Origin: Sphingobium amiense
GTDB lineage: Bacteria; Pseudomonadota; Alphaproteobacteria; Sphingomonadales; Sphingomonadaceae
NCBI RefSeq assembly: GCF_003967075.1
Contig: NZ_AP018664.1
Span: forward strand, 434,001 to 498,000
DNA: 64,000 nt
Direction: 5' to 3'
A program made the translations under genes and the position numbers. Positions 40,889 through 50,153 of this stretch are shown here, one piece after another; position 1 is the stretch's first letter, and every line of letters starts with the position of its first letter. The notes beneath the pieces are model-generated. The model searched no databases. It was given only the letters and a program-made list of their open reading frames with translations, and was not told where the DNA came from.

Positions 40889-42820
40889 ATGCGGCGTTCG
40901 AGACTGTTTCTGCTGGCGGGGCTGGCCGCGCTTCTGATTGCGCTCGTCGGGCTGTGGCAATGGCGCAGCCATGAACGGGACGGCAGTGCTGCGCTGACGC
41001 GCGGGCTTGCGGCGATGGAAAAGGGTGACATGCGCGCGGCGCGGGTCGAGTTGATGAACGCGATCAAGCAGATGCCCCGCGCGCCTCGGCCGCATGCCGC
41101 GCAGGCGCTGGTGCTTGCGGAACTGGGCGACGGGGCGGGCGCGCGGGCGGAGGCCGAACGCGCCCGCGCGCTCGGTCAGCCGCCTGCCGCCACCCGCGTC
41201 GCCATGGCGGAAGCGCTGCTGCTGCAGGGCGATGCGCAGGCTGCACTCGCCGAGGCGCAGGCGACGGATATTCCGCCCGCCGATGGCGTTGCGGCCAGCC
41301 GGATCGTCGCGCGCGCGCTGTCTGCGCAGGGCGAAGCCGATGGCGCGCTCGCCACCCTCCAGCAGGCGCTGGAAACCGCGCCGGATGACGCGCGCACACG
41401 GGTGGAACTGGGGCGGCTGCATCTGGCCATGGGGGATCAGGCGGCGGCGATCATGGCCGCGGACCGCGCTGTTGCGCTGGCGCCGGACGATGTGCGCACG
41501 CTCACATTCCGGGGGGAACTGACCCGGTCGCAATATGGCCTTGTTGCTGCCCTGCCATGGTTCGAGCGCGCTCTGACCATCGACAGGAGCGCGGCTCCCA
41601 CGCTGGAGCAATATGCCGCCACGCTGGCCGATGCCGGTCGCGCCAGTCAGGCGATTGCGGTGACGCGCCGCCTTCTGGCCGTCGAACCCGGTAACGCCCG
41701 CGCCTGGATGATACAGGCGGTGATCGCCGCGCGGGGGGACGAGCCGGACCTTGCCCGTGCGCTGCTGGACCGGGTCGGGGGGCGGCTGAACGGCGAACCG
41801 GCGACGCGATTGCTGCGCGGCATTCTCCAGATGGAAGGCGGCAACCCTCTGCTGGCGATCGAGGCGCTGGCGCCGCTGGTCGCCGAACAGCCGGGCAACC
41901 GGCCCGCCCGGACGCTGCTGGGCCGTGCCTATTATCTCGCGGGCGATTTCGCGTCGGCCGCCACCACGCTCGCGCCCATGGTCGCGCTGCGCGATGCGGA
42001 GCCTTATGTGCTGACGCTGGCGGCGCGGGCGCAGGAAGCGCTGGACGACGCGGACATGGCCGCCGACATGTTGGCGCGGGCGCAATGGCCCTTGCGCGCC
42101 GATGCGGCGGTGATCGCGTCCCCCGACGATGGCATGACCGCAGCGTCGCCGCCCGTGGATACCGGGTCGGCGCAGGCTAACATCCTCTATATCCGCGCCC
42201 TGCTGAATCAGGGCGGCGCGGGGGAGGCGGTAGGGCGCGCCCGGCTGCTCGCACGCGCCAATCCGGGTGCGCCCGACGCATGGCTCGCGCTGGGCGACAG
42301 CCTGCTGACGCTGGAAAGGCCGGCGGAAGCGGCGCGCGCCTATGAAGCGGCGGCGAACATGCGGTTCGACCGTGCCGCCGCGTTGCGTCTGACATCGGCC
42401 TGGGCGATGGCGGGCGACACGGGAAGGGCGGAGGCGGTCGCGCGGCTCTTCATCGCGCAAAATCCTGCCAGTCCCGATGCGCTTCGGCTGGCGGCGGCGC
42501 TGGCGGTGCGGCGAAAGGACTGGGGCGCCGCCGAACGGACGTTGGCGGCCTTGATCCGCCGGACCGGAACCAACGACGCGGCGCTGATGGCGGATATGGC
42601 GCAAAGCGCGCTGGCGAAAGGCGAGGGCGGGCGGGCGCGCGTCTACGCCCGCGCCGCCTATCGCCTGATGCCCGGCAATGCCGCGCTGGCGGACCTTTGG
42701 GCACAGGCGTTGCTGCAATCGGGCGGATCACGCGTGGAAGCGCGAGACCTGCTGGAAAAGGCCTTGGCGATACAGCCGGACGTCAGCCTCTATCGCGAGC
42801 ATCTGGAGAAGGCGCGCTAG
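40889..42820 (+). CDS. prsT: XrtA-system TPR protein PrsT
   Basis: A 643-residue protein with one N-terminal membrane helix (LFLLAGLAALLIALVGLWQW) and then tandem tetratricopeptide repeats through to the end (e.g. ALTRGLAAMEKGDMRAARVE, LQQALETAPDDARTRVELG, AEAVARLFIAQNPASPDALR). Position after prsK-prsR identifies it as PrsT, thought to be a periplasmic scaffold for exopolysaccharide assembly or export. Unlike many PrsT proteins there is no lipobox cysteine; it appears membrane-anchored instead. Its stop overlaps the convergent pyrF stop by 4 bases. Confidence 0.85.
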   Translation: MRRSRLFLLAGLAALLIALVGLWQWRSHERDGSAALTRGLAAMEKGDMRAARVELMNAIKQMPRAPRPHAAQALVLAELGDGAGARAEAERARALGQPPAATRVAMAEALLLQGDAQAALAEAQATDIPPADGVAASRIVARALSAQGEADGALATLQQALETAPDDARTRVELGRLHLAMGDQAAAIMAADRAVALAPDDVRTLTFRGELTRSQYGLVAALPWFERALTIDRSAAPTLEQYAATLADAGRASQAIAVTRRLLAVEPGNARAWMIQAVIAARGDEPDLARALLDRVGGRLNGEPATRLLRGILQMEGGNPLLAIEALAPLVAEQPGNRPARTLLGRAYYLAGDFASAATTLAPMVALRDAEPYVLTLAARAQEALDDADMAADMLARAQWPLRADAAVIASPDDGMTAASPPVDTGSAQANILYIRALLNQGGAGEAVGRARLLARANPGAPDAWLALGDSLLTLERPAEAARAYEAAANMRFDRAAALRLTSAWAMAGDTGRAEAVARLFIAQNPASPDALRLAAALAVRRKDWGAAERTLAALIRRTGTNDAALMADMAQSALAKGEGGRARVYARAAYRLMPGNAALADLWAQALLQSGGSRVEARDLLEKALAIQPDVSLYREHLEKAR

Positions 42821-43491
42821 AGCGTCGCTTCGATCTCGCGCGCGGCAAGGTCGGGGCTTTCGGCAAGGCTGATCGGGCGTCCGACCACCAGAATCGACGC
42901 GCCCCGGTCGAGCGCCTCGCGCGGCGTCACGGCGCGCTTCTGGTCGCCCTTTGCGCCGCCCGCCGGGCGAACGCCGGGCACCACGAAGAAACCGTCACTC
43001 CATGCCTTTTTGACGGTCGCGACTTCCTTGCCCGAACAGACGATGCCGTCGAGGCCCGCGCTCTGCGCCAGATCGGCGAGGCGGCGGACCTGATCCTCCG
43101 CCCTGCCGCCGACGCCGATGTCCATCAGGTCGCCATCGTCGAGGCTGGTGAGCACCGTCACCGCCACCACCTTCGTGTTCGCGCCCGCCGCTGCCTTTGC
43201 GTCCTCCAGCATGGCGCGGCCGCCCGCCGCATGGACGGTCAGGATGGCCGGTTCCAGCAGATGCAGCGCCTGCACCGCCTTCGCCACGGTGTTGGGAATG
43301 TCGTGCAGCTTCAGATCGAGGAAGATCGGCAGACCGAACTTCATCATTTCATGCACGCCGTGATGCCCGTTGGCGCAGAAAAATTCGAGGCCGAGTTTCA
43401 GGCCGCCGACATGATGCCGCACCTGCCCGGCGAGCGTCTGCGCCTTTGCGAGGTCGGGGGTGTCGATGGCGACGTAAATGGGGCTGCTCAT
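42817..43491 (-). CDS. pyrF: Orotidine 5'-phosphate decarboxylase
   Basis: A 224-residue TIM-barrel enzyme making UMP, the last step of de novo pyrimidine synthesis. Seen are IYVAIDTPDLAKA, LKLGLEFFCANG, the catalytic FLDLKLHDIPNTV (DxKxxD), DGIVCSGKE, VVPGVRP and ASILVVGRPI. The length is normal for PyrF group 1. ATG 43491 overlaps the upstream LapA-like gene by 4 bases (ATGA), so the pair are coupled. The longer frame reaching 43728 is overlap with that gene. Confidence 0.95.
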   Translation of the reverse strand: MSSPIYVAIDTPDLAKAQTLAGQVRHHVGGLKLGLEFFCANGHHGVHEMMKFGLPIFLDLKLHDIPNTVAKAVQALHLLEPAILTVHAAGGRAMLEDAKAAAGANTKVVAVTVLTSLDDGDLMDIGVGGRAEDQVRRLADLAQSAGLDGIVCSGKEVATVKKAWSDGFFVVPGVRPAGGAKGDQKRAVTPREALDRGASILVVGRPISLAESPDLAAREIEATL

Positions 43492-43835
43492 GGAATACCT
43501 GCGGGCGGCGTGGAGGAAAGAGGGGCGGGGCTGTCGCCCGGCGAGACGGTGGGCGTGACTGGCACAGGGGGCGGCGGCGCGGTGCTGGCGGCGACGGCGG
43601 CGAGCGCGCGTTCGTTCCCTTCGACCTGACGCCGCAGGCGCCAGCGCGTCACTCGCGCCATGATCCAGAAGGGCAGCGCGCCCAGCAGGAACGCGAGCAG
43701 GATCGGAAACCACACCCGCGTTTCCCACACGATGTCGCCCCAGATCTTGATGACGAGCGGACCGTTGTTCGCCTTGAAGAATAACGCGGCGGCCACCGCG
43801 ATGACGACCCAGAAGGCGGTCCGCAAAAACTGCAT
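43488..43835 (-). CDS. LapA/DUF1049-domain membrane protein
   Basis: A 115-residue protein with two hydrophobic helices (LRTAFWVVIAVAAALFFKA and WFPILLAFLLGALPFWIMA) followed by basic MARVTRWRLRRQVEGNERAL and a Pro-rich C-terminal tail. This is the LapA/DUF1049 (YciS-like) family, linked in enterobacteria to lipopolysaccharide assembly. It lies upstream of pyrF with a 4-base overlap. The proline-rich tail is unusual but not unique. Confidence 0.82.
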   Translation of the reverse strand: MQFLRTAFWVVIAVAAALFFKANNGPLVIKIWGDIVWETRVWFPILLAFLLGALPFWIMARVTRWRLRRQVEGNERALAAVAASTAPPPPVPVTPTVSPGDSPAPLSSTPPAGIP

Positions 43836-43871
43836 CGGTTTCTCACTCTCGCTGCTTCTCTGCGGGTCAGC

Positions 43872-44741
43872 TTAGGCGATAGCGGCGGAATCCGAAAGCG
43901 CCTCGTCATCTTTGTCGACGGCGATCGTCATGCCGACCGTCAGCCGCTCGCCGGGAGTGAGGACCGCCATGCCGTCCCGGTTGATCGCATCGGGCATATG
44001 CGTGACGGGTTCGAGGCAGAAGAAGGCTTCGCCGGGAGGACGATAGACGTGGAGCCAGTCCGCGCCTTCGCCCCGCAGGGTAAGCCGCAGGCCGTCGCCG
44101 CGCATGATCATCGCCGTGCCGCTCCAGCCGCTGTAGATATTGTCGATCAGGCTTTCGCCCTGAACAGGCGCGGGCTGCGACCAGTCACCCAGCGTGTCGG
44201 CGGGCGCTTCGCGTTCGGGCAGCATGCCGGGGGTCGAGAGCCAGAGACGGTCCGCCGCGAACGAAAGCCGCGTCCGGGCGTCCGCCGCGAAATAGGGGTG
44301 GAAGCCCAGCCCGGCCGGCATCGGGCGGTCGCTTTCGTTTAAAAGCGACAGCGATGTAGACAGATGCGAAGGCGTCAGCGCGATACGCTGCTCCGCCCGG
44401 TAGGCCCACGGCCAGCCCGCGTTTCCGGCATGATCGTGGATCAGCGTGACATGCGCCGGACCTGTCTCCATCGCTGTCCACTTCGCCTGCCAGCCGAAGC
44501 CGTGGATGCTGTGCGGATGGTCGCCGAAGTTGAGCGGAAGCTGATGCGCCGCGCCGTCGAAGACGAAGCGGCCTTCCGCGATCCGGTTGGCGTAGGGGAC
44601 GAGCGGGAAGCTCGCCATCGCCAGCGGATCGGTCGCGCCATGTGGCGTGCGGCGCAGCAGGTCCGCGCCATATGCGGAAAAGCCGAGCAGCGCGCCGCCA
44701 AGCGAAGGCGAGAGCGCCGCTTCCAGTGCCCCCGCCCGCAA
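43872..44741 (-). CDS. Aldose 1-epimerase
   Basis: A 289-residue mutarotase that interconverts alpha and beta anomers of sugars. Family marks are LVPYANRIAEGRF, the catalytic HGFGWQAKW region, a second histidine in AGLGFHPYF, and the acidic LEPVTHMPDAIN near the C-terminus. No signal peptide. The start is unclear: TTG 44741 is the first usual start, but residues SEDIIT directly upstream in frame (from CTG 44762) look native. It is the last gene of the xylose operon and would speed supply of the beta anomer to the dehydrogenase. Confidence 0.85.
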   Translation of the reverse strand: MRAGALEAALSPSLGGALLGFSAYGADLLRRTPHGATDPLAMASFPLVPYANRIAEGRFVFDGAAHQLPLNFGDHPHSIHGFGWQAKWTAMETGPAHVTLIHDHAGNAGWPWAYRAEQRIALTPSHLSTSLSLLNESDRPMPAGLGFHPYFAADARTRLSFAADRLWLSTPGMLPEREAPADTLGDWSQPAPVQGESLIDNIYSGWSGTAMIMRGDGLRLTLRGEGADWLHVYRPPGEAFFCLEPVTHMPDAINRDGMAVLTPGERLTVGMTIAVDKDDEALSDSAAIA

Positions 44742-44758
44742 GGTGATGATGTCTTCGC

Positions 44759-46171
44759 TCAGCCGACCATGTCCTCAAGCTCGCGGCCCTTGGTCTCATT
44801 GACCATGGCGCGCACGAAGAAGAAGGAGATCAGCGCGAAGAAGGCATAGCCGCAATAGGCGACGGCGAGGCCCGGCGACACCACCAGCGAGGGGAAGCTG
44901 ACCGAGACGACCGCGTTGGCGATCCACTGGGCGAAGCCCGCCACGGCGAGGCCCGATCCGCGAATCTGGTTCGGGAACATCTCGCCCAGCATGACCCACA
45001 TGATCGGACCCCAACTCATGTTGAAGAAGATCACGTAGAGGTTTGCCGCGACCAGCGCGATGATGCCGTTATTGCCCGGCAGCGAAACCGCGCCGTCCGC
45101 GCCGGTGACGGCGGTGGAGAAGGCGTAGGCGACCGTCGCCAGCGTCACCGCCATGCCCGCCGATCCGATCAGCAGCAGCGGCTTGCGCCCGATCCGGTCG
45201 ACCAGCGCGATAGTGGCGAGGCAGGCGCCGATGGACAGCACGCCCGACAGGATGTTGGTCTGAAGCGCATAATCCTCAGAAAAGCCCACCGCTTCCCACA
45301 GCGTCGCGCCATAATAGAAGACCACGTTGATGCCGACGAGCTGCTGGAAGACGGCGAGGCCGATGCCGGTCCAGACGATCGGGCGCACCTTGCCGCTGGC
45401 CTTGTCGATCAGGTCGGACAGTTTGGGGCGGTGATGGTCGGCGGCGAGGCTGGCGCGGATCTCGGCGACCTTGCGCGCGGCTTCCTCCGCCCCGAACAGG
45501 CGGGTGAGCACTTCGCGTGCCCGCTCTTCCTGCCCGCGCGCGACGAGGTAGCGGGGGCTTTCCGGGATCACCAATAGGGCGAGGAAGTAGATGGCGGCGG
45601 GGATCGCCTGCAGCCAGAACATCCAGCGCCACGCCGGGAAATCGAGCCACAGCGATGCGGTCGATCCGCCCGCATAGCGCGCCAGCACGAAATTGGCGAC
45701 GAACGCGCCGGTGAGGCCCGAAATAATCATGACCTGCTGCACCGACGACAGCCGCCCGCGCACCGCTGCGGGGGTGACTTCGGAGATGTAGACGGGCGAG
45801 ATCACGCTCGCCGCGCCGACGCCGAGGCCGCCGATGATGCGCGCAACGATGAAGATTGCGGAAGATCCGGCCGCGCCGGCGATGATGGCGCTCACGAGGA
45901 AGAGGATGGCGGACAGCATCATCACGCCGCGCCGGCCGATGATGTCGGCCATGCGCCCCGCGCCGAACGCGCCGATGGAGGAGCCGACGAGAATCGCGCC
46001 GACATTGACGCCGATGCCCAGCTTGCCGAGGTCGAAGGCGCTTTCCAGCCCCTTCTGCGTGCCGTTGATGACGCCTGAGTCATAGCCGAACATGAACCCG
46101 CCGATCGTCGCTACCGCGACGATGGCTGCAATGAAGGCCATATTGACCTTCCCGGCGCTCCCCTCACTCAT
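44759..46171 (-). CDS. Sugar/H+ symporter of the MFS sugar porter family
   Basis: A 470-residue transporter with 12 predicted membrane helices. Sugar-porter motifs are FGYDSGVINGTQ, GRMADIIGRRGV, PESPRYLVARGQEE, QQLVGINVVFYYGA, VDRIGRKPLLL and a final NETKGRELEDM. The placement downstream of xylose genes points to xylose/glucose import (XylE-like). It is the fourth gene of the operon, with an aldose epimerase next. It starts with a serine-rich 10-residue cytoplasmic tail. Confidence 0.88.
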   Translation of the reverse strand: MSEGSAGKVNMAFIAAIVAVATIGGFMFGYDSGVINGTQKGLESAFDLGKLGIGVNVGAILVGSSIGAFGAGRMADIIGRRGVMMLSAILFLVSAIIAGAAGSSAIFIVARIIGGLGVGAASVISPVYISEVTPAAVRGRLSSVQQVMIISGLTGAFVANFVLARYAGGSTASLWLDFPAWRWMFWLQAIPAAIYFLALLVIPESPRYLVARGQEERAREVLTRLFGAEEAARKVAEIRASLAADHHRPKLSDLIDKASGKVRPIVWTGIGLAVFQQLVGINVVFYYGATLWEAVGFSEDYALQTNILSGVLSIGACLATIALVDRIGRKPLLLIGSAGMAVTLATVAYAFSTAVTGADGAVSLPGNNGIIALVAANLYVIFFNMSWGPIMWVMLGEMFPNQIRGSGLAVAGFAQWIANAVVSVSFPSLVVSPGLAVAYCGYAFFALISFFFVRAMVNETKGRELEDMVG

Positions 46172-46202
46172 CCTGCTATCCTTCCTGCTTTCTTATCGTG
46201 GC

Positions 46203-47078
46203 TTATAATGTTGCGATCGGTCCCGGCAGCCCCGCGACCCCGGCGTCGAAGGCGAACAGATCGCCCGCAAGGGGCTGGCTAGTCAACGCTGTCAGGTCCA
46301 GTCCCTTGCGCGCGGTCGTCACATAGGCTGTGGTCAGTCCTTCGCCGCCGAAAGCGATCTTGGTGATGTTGGATACCGGGAAGCGGACTTCGTGCATCAG
46401 CCTGCCTGCCGGATCGTAGCGGCGCACCGCCCATCCAAAGAACAGCCCCGTCCAGACGCATCCTTCCGCATCGACGGTCGGCCCATCGGGATAGCCCGCG
46501 CCATCCTCGATCTCGACGAAGAGGCTGGTGTCGCCGACCGCGCCGTCCGCAGACAGGGCCGTCCGCCAGATCCGCTTGCCCAGCGTATCGGTGTGATAGA
46601 GGATACGGCCATCGGGGGAGAGGGCAGGGCCGTTGGTGATGCAGACGGGCGGCAGGCCCGTGTCGGCGCAGACGCCCTTGTGAAAGCGGTAGAAATGTCC
46701 GCTCTGCGCTTCCTCGCCATCGTCCATGGAGCCGAACCAGATCGCGCCATCGGGCGCGACGCAGGCGTCGTTCTGGCGATTGCCCGGCAGATGCGCTTCA
46801 GGCGCGTGAAGCAGCGTGAAGCTGCCGTCCGCCGGATCGAAGCGGTGCACTCCGGTCTGGAGGCCGACCGCGAACAGCCCGTCGTCGGTGGGCAGAATCC
46901 ATCCGACCTGCGCCGGTGCTTCCCAGCTTCGCGCAGCGCCCAGCGCCGGGTCGAAGCGATAGATGCGCTGTTCCTTGATGTCGACGAACCACAAGGCCGC
47001 GTCGCGTTCGACCCAGACCGGGCCTTCGCCCAGGGTCGCGCCCAGCGACAATATGCTTTGCGGTTCGGTCGTCGTCAT
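46203..47078 (-). CDS. xylC: Xylonolactonase (SMP-30/gluconolactonase family)
   Basis: A 291-residue beta-propeller lactonase. SMP-30 marks are LGEGPVWVERD, LWFVDIKEQRIYRFDP, NRQNDACVAPDGAIWFGSM, CITNGPALSPDGRILYHTDT and YPDGPTVDAEGCVW, whose Glu, Asn and Asp residues bind metal. It matches Caulobacter XylC, which hydrolyses xylono-lactone to xylonate. ATG 47078 starts a few bases after the xylB stop. An upstream frame to 47171 is antisense overlap with no family match. Confidence 0.88.
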   Translation of the reverse strand: MTTTEPQSILSLGATLGEGPVWVERDAALWFVDIKEQRIYRFDPALGAARSWEAPAQVGWILPTDDGLFAVGLQTGVHRFDPADGSFTLLHAPEAHLPGNRQNDACVAPDGAIWFGSMDDGEEAQSGHFYRFHKGVCADTGLPPVCITNGPALSPDGRILYHTDTLGKRIWRTALSADGAVGDTSLFVEIEDGAGYPDGPTVDAEGCVWTGLFFGWAVRRYDPAGRLMHEVRFPVSNITKIAFGGEGLTTAYVTTARKGLDLTALTSQPLAGDLFAFDAGVAGLPGPIATL

Positions 47079-47079
47079 G

Positions 47080-47838
47080 TCAGCGCCATCCTGCGTCGAT
47101 GAAATAATCATGACCCGTGCAGAAGCGCGCGTCATCCGACGCAAGGAACAGGACGAGAGCGGCGACGTCAACCGGCAGGATGCGTCCGTCGAGGCACTGG
47201 GCGGCGACGATTTCGGCTTCGCCCTCCGGCGTATACCATTTTTCCTGGCGGAGCGTCTTCACATTGCCGGGAATGATCGTGTTGACGCGAATATTGTCGC
47301 GGCCCAGATCACGGGCGAGGCTGCGCGTCAGACCCTCGATGGCGGCCTTGGCGGTCTGATAGAGCACCAGTTCGGGCAAAGCGAGGTGCCAGCTTATCGA
47401 CCCGAAATTCAGGATCACGCCGCCGCCCGCACGCTTCATGGCGGGGGCGGCGGCCTGCGCTGCAAAGAAGAGATGGCGCAGGTTCACCGCCATGCGCTCG
47501 TCCCAATAGGCGGGAGTCACGTCCTCGATGCTGTGGCGGTCGTCGTTCGCGGCATTGTTGACGAGGATGTCGATGCCGCCGAGTTGCTGCTCCACATCGC
47601 CCATCATTGCCTGCACCGCAGCGACATCGCGCAGATCGACGGCATGGAAGACGGGCGCATGGGCGGCGTCCGAGAGCCGCGCGACCAGCTTTTCGCTTTC
47701 CTCGACCGCGATGTCGCAGAAGGCGACCTGTGCGCCCTGCGCCACGAAAGCCTCGACCAGCCCTTCGCCGATACCGCTACCGCCGCCGCTGATGAAAACC
47801 CGCTTGTCCTTCAAGCTGGGGTAGATGGCGCGGCTCAT
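47080..47838 (-). CDS. xylB: D-xylose 1-dehydrogenase (SDR)
   Basis: A 252-residue short-chain dehydrogenase oxidising D-xylose to xylonolactone with NAD+. It shows the cofactor motif SGGGSGIGEG, NNAANDD, NFGSISWHL (Ser) and YQTAKAAIEG (YxxxK). The blocks YPSLKDKRV, NDDRHSIEDVTPAYWDERMA and QEKWYTPEGEAEIVAAQCL correspond almost word for word to Caulobacter XylB. Start ATG 47838 overlaps the xylX stop by 4 bases, giving translational coupling. Confidence 0.93.
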   Translation of the reverse strand: MSRAIYPSLKDKRVFISGGGSGIGEGLVEAFVAQGAQVAFCDIAVEESEKLVARLSDAAHAPVFHAVDLRDVAAVQAMMGDVEQQLGGIDILVNNAANDDRHSIEDVTPAYWDERMAVNLRHLFFAAQAAAPAMKRAGGGVILNFGSISWHLALPELVLYQTAKAAIEGLTRSLARDLGRDNIRVNTIIPGNVKTLRQEKWYTPEGEAEIVAAQCLDGRILPVDVAALVLFLASDDARFCTGHDYFIDAGWR

Positions 47839-48980
47839 GCAGGTTCTTTCTCTTGGGCGTTCAGCAGGCCGCGAGCGGCAAGGTTGGTCATGAAAGCGGT
47901 CAGGCCATGCGTCCACGGCGCGGCGTCTTTCGACGTGACGACGCGGTTGACCAGCTTGCCGAGGCGGGGGGTGGAGATGGCCACGATGTCGCCGACCTTG
48001 TGCGTGAAGCCGCGGCCCGGTTCGTCCCGGTCCTGCACCGGCGCGAAGAGCGTGCCGAGGAACAGCGCGAAGCCATCGGGATATTGATGCTCCGACAGCG
48101 TCTGGCGCACGAGGTCCAGCGGATCGCGGCTGATCTGGTTCATGCTGCTCGTCCCTTCGAGGCGATAGCCTTCGGGGCCGTCGATGGTCAGTTCGACTTC
48201 GGCGTTGCGGACATCGTCGATGGTGAAGCTGTCATCGAACAGACGGACCAGCGGGCCGAGCGAACAGGAGGCGTTATTGTCTTTCGCCTTGCCGAGCAGC
48301 AGCGCGGAGCGGCCCTCGAAATCGCGCAGGTTGACATCGTTGCCCAGCGTCGCGCCGACGGTCTTTCCGGTAGCGCTCACCAGGAGCACGATTTCCGGCT
48401 CTGGATTGTTCCATGTGGAATCGGAGCGGATGCCGATTTCCGCGCCGGGGCCGACCGTCGAAAGCACCGGAGCCTTGGTGAAGACTTCGGCGTCGGGACC
48501 GATCGCGACTTCGAGATATTGGGACCAGAGGCCGTCCTCGATCAGCGCGGCCTTGAGCGCTGCGGCTTCCGGTGAACCGGGCGATACGGCGCGGATCGAG
48601 CCGCCGACCCGCTCTTCGAGGCGTCCGCGGATTTCTGCGGCGGCGGCAGCGTCGCCGCGCGCGCGTTCCTCGATCACGCGCTCGATGGCGGATAGCGCGA
48701 AAGTCACACCGCACGCCTTGACGCATTGCAGATCGACGGGGCTGAGCAGCGGCAGGTCGAGTTGATCGAGCGGGCCGAGATTTTCGCCGGCGTCGGGTGA
48801 AACCGGCAGTTTTTCGACCAGTTGCGCCACCGTGGGTGCAATACGGCTCATGTCGTAGGCGGTGCCGCCCGCGACCATGATGGGGCTTGGTCCCTGCGGC
48901 GTTTCGATGCGTCCGAGAAAGAGGCCGTCCCGCCAGTCGGCAGGCAGGCAATCGAACAAGGCAGCAACCCCGGGCATCAT
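47835..48980 (-). CDS. xylX: 2-keto-3-deoxy-D-xylonate dehydratase (FAH family)
   Basis: A 381-residue fumarylacetoacetate hydrolase-fold enzyme of the Weimberg pathway. The segments GLWSQYLEVAIGPDAEVFTK, STWNNPEPEIVLLV, GNDVNLRDFEGRSALLL and KDNNASCSLGP match Caulobacter XylX, with the ExE and Asp metal ligands present. It turns 2-keto-3-deoxyxylonate into 2-oxoglutarate semialdehyde. The xylD dehydratase and xylA dehydrogenase needed to complete the path are not in this window. First gene of the operon, under a LacI-type operator; AGGAG precedes the ATG ATG start. Confidence 0.92.
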   Translation of the reverse strand: MMPGVAALFDCLPADWRDGLFLGRIETPQGPSPIMVAGGTAYDMSRIAPTVAQLVEKLPVSPDAGENLGPLDQLDLPLLSPVDLQCVKACGVTFALSAIERVIEERARGDAAAAAEIRGRLEERVGGSIRAVSPGSPEAAALKAALIEDGLWSQYLEVAIGPDAEVFTKAPVLSTVGPGAEIGIRSDSTWNNPEPEIVLLVSATGKTVGATLGNDVNLRDFEGRSALLLGKAKDNNASCSLGPLVRLFDDSFTIDDVRNAEVELTIDGPEGYRLEGTSSMNQISRDPLDLVRQTLSEHQYPDGFALFLGTLFAPVQDRDEPGRGFTHKVGDIVAISTPRLGKLVNRVVTSKDAAPWTHGLTAFMTNLAARGLLNAQEKEPA

Positions 48981-49006
48981 CAGCTCCTAAAAAAGCGTTC
49001 TAAGTT

Positions 49007-49020
49007 TGATAGCGCTACCA
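49007..49020. promoter_or_regulatory. LacI-type operator before the xylose operon
   Basis: TGATAGCGCTACCA, an almost perfect dyad of the form TGGTAGCGCTACCA recognised by LacI-family regulators and resembling the operator reported for xylose genes in Caulobacter. It lies 27 bases upstream of xylX. The likely binder is the LacI protein at 51481-52599 or a XylR encoded elsewhere. Confidence 0.65.
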
Positions 49021-49140
49021 GCATGGAAGGGAGGCGGAAGTCAAGAGGATGTTGCGCGAATGCCGCGCAATAAGACAAGTTGATTAGTTGCTTCGACGCT
49101 CTTCCCGTGGGGCGGGCTTTGGGGCATAGCTGGTCGGACC

Positions 49141-49335
49141 ATGAGCACGAACGAAGACTCAGAGTCGCGCAACGACGCGACCGCGCCCTCCGCCCCGGCA
49201 TCTCAGAAACAGGCTCCCGATCTCGCCAGCGCGGCGGGGAAGTCGGTCGGCAAGAGCATATGGACCGGCGCGGCTGTCGGTATCGGGTCCGCCGCTATCG
49301 TCGCCGCCCTGCTCTACGCACGCAAGAAGGGCTGA
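49141..49335 (+). CDS. Small single-pass membrane protein
   Basis: A 64-residue protein with a low-complexity hydrophilic N-terminus (about 38 residues rich in Ser, Ala, Asp) and one hydrophobic helix (WTGAAVGIGSAAIVAALLYA) ending in RKKG on the cytoplasmic side. Similar short proteins are common in sphingomonads and have no known role. ATG 49141 follows a GGACC-rich leader without a strong ribosome site. I see no family motif. Confidence 0.55.
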   Translation: MSTNEDSESRNDATAPSAPASQKQAPDLASAAGKSVGKSIWTGAAVGIGSAAIVAALLYARKKG

Positions 49336-49443
49336 CCCACAGCCTTTGCGAGTCGCAAAAATGGGGCGGCATGGCCTTCGCTCCATGCCGCCCCGTGCGA
49401 CCCTTGCGGGCTGTGTCATCCTGCCTTCGTGACAGGCGGGAAT

Positions 49444-49887
49444 TCAGGCTGCGCCGTTGCTCAGATAGGTGATGAGTTCCGGCTTGCTGACTGTGATGCT
49501 CTTGTCCCTGTCGGCGGTGGTGAATGCGCCATTGACCCATGCGGTCAGCTTATCCGCAGGCAGGGTCGTACCCGTCGATTTCATTTCCTGATCCTTCAGC
49601 GCCACCATCCAGCGGGAAAATTCCGCCTGATCGAGCTGGCCGTCCTTGTTGACATCATAGGCGGCAAATTCGCTGTCCACGATGGATGCGATGGCGCTCG
49701 CCGTTGTGGCCGGCGCGGCAGTCTGAGGCGCCGCAGGTTGCGCAGTCGATGGCTGGGCCGGAGCGGCCTGCTGGGGCGCTGCGGGTGACGACCCCTGCGG
49801 CGGCTGCGTCTGGGACTGCGCGGTTTCCTGCGCGAGTGCGGGGGCGGACACGAGAAGCGCGCTGGTGAGCAATAGGGTCCGCAACAT
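49444..49887 (-). CDS. Exported EF-hand calcium-binding protein
   Basis: A 147-residue protein with a signal peptide (MLRTLLLTSALLVSAPALAQ), then a Gln/Pro/Ala-rich linker of about 50 residues, then an EF-hand domain. The first loop DVNKDGQLDQAEF has all calcium ligands (D, N, D, backbone, D, E). The second, DRDKSITVSKPEL, is near-canonical. Start ATG 49887 has GGAG 6 bases upstream. Likely periplasmic; the partner is unknown. Confidence 0.85.
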   Translation of the reverse strand: MLRTLLLTSALLVSAPALAQETAQSQTQPPQGSSPAAPQQAAPAQPSTAQPAAPQTAAPATTASAIASIVDSEFAAYDVNKDGQLDQAEFSRWMVALKDQEMKSTGTTLPADKLTAWVNGAFTTADRDKSITVSKPELITYLSNGAA

Positions 49888-50153
49888 GGTCAACTCCTGC
49901 ATCAATCCTTCAGCGCCATTTGCCGGCGCCGCGATCCATGACGATCTGTCGGCATGAATAATAGACCATAAAGCCCGAATGTTCCTGAACATCTGTTCAT
50001 GGGGAGCGCTTCGTCGATGTCTTTGGTCGGTCCGTCGAGCCGGGCGCGACGATCCGCCTTTCGCGCGGGACGAGGGCAGGGGTATTTGCCCCATGGCGGG
50101 GACGCTGCTAGGCGGCGCACCATCTTTTCCCAGCCAATGCAGGATTCGCTTCC

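Noticed and set aside
49981-49998. GTTCCTGAACATCTGTTC, LexA-like dyads upstream of purB
   Set aside because: GAAC-N4-GTTC is the Bacillus-type SOS box. The alphaproteobacterial LexA site is GTTC-N7-GTTC, and here the two GTTC are 10 bases apart. No SOS gene is adjacent.
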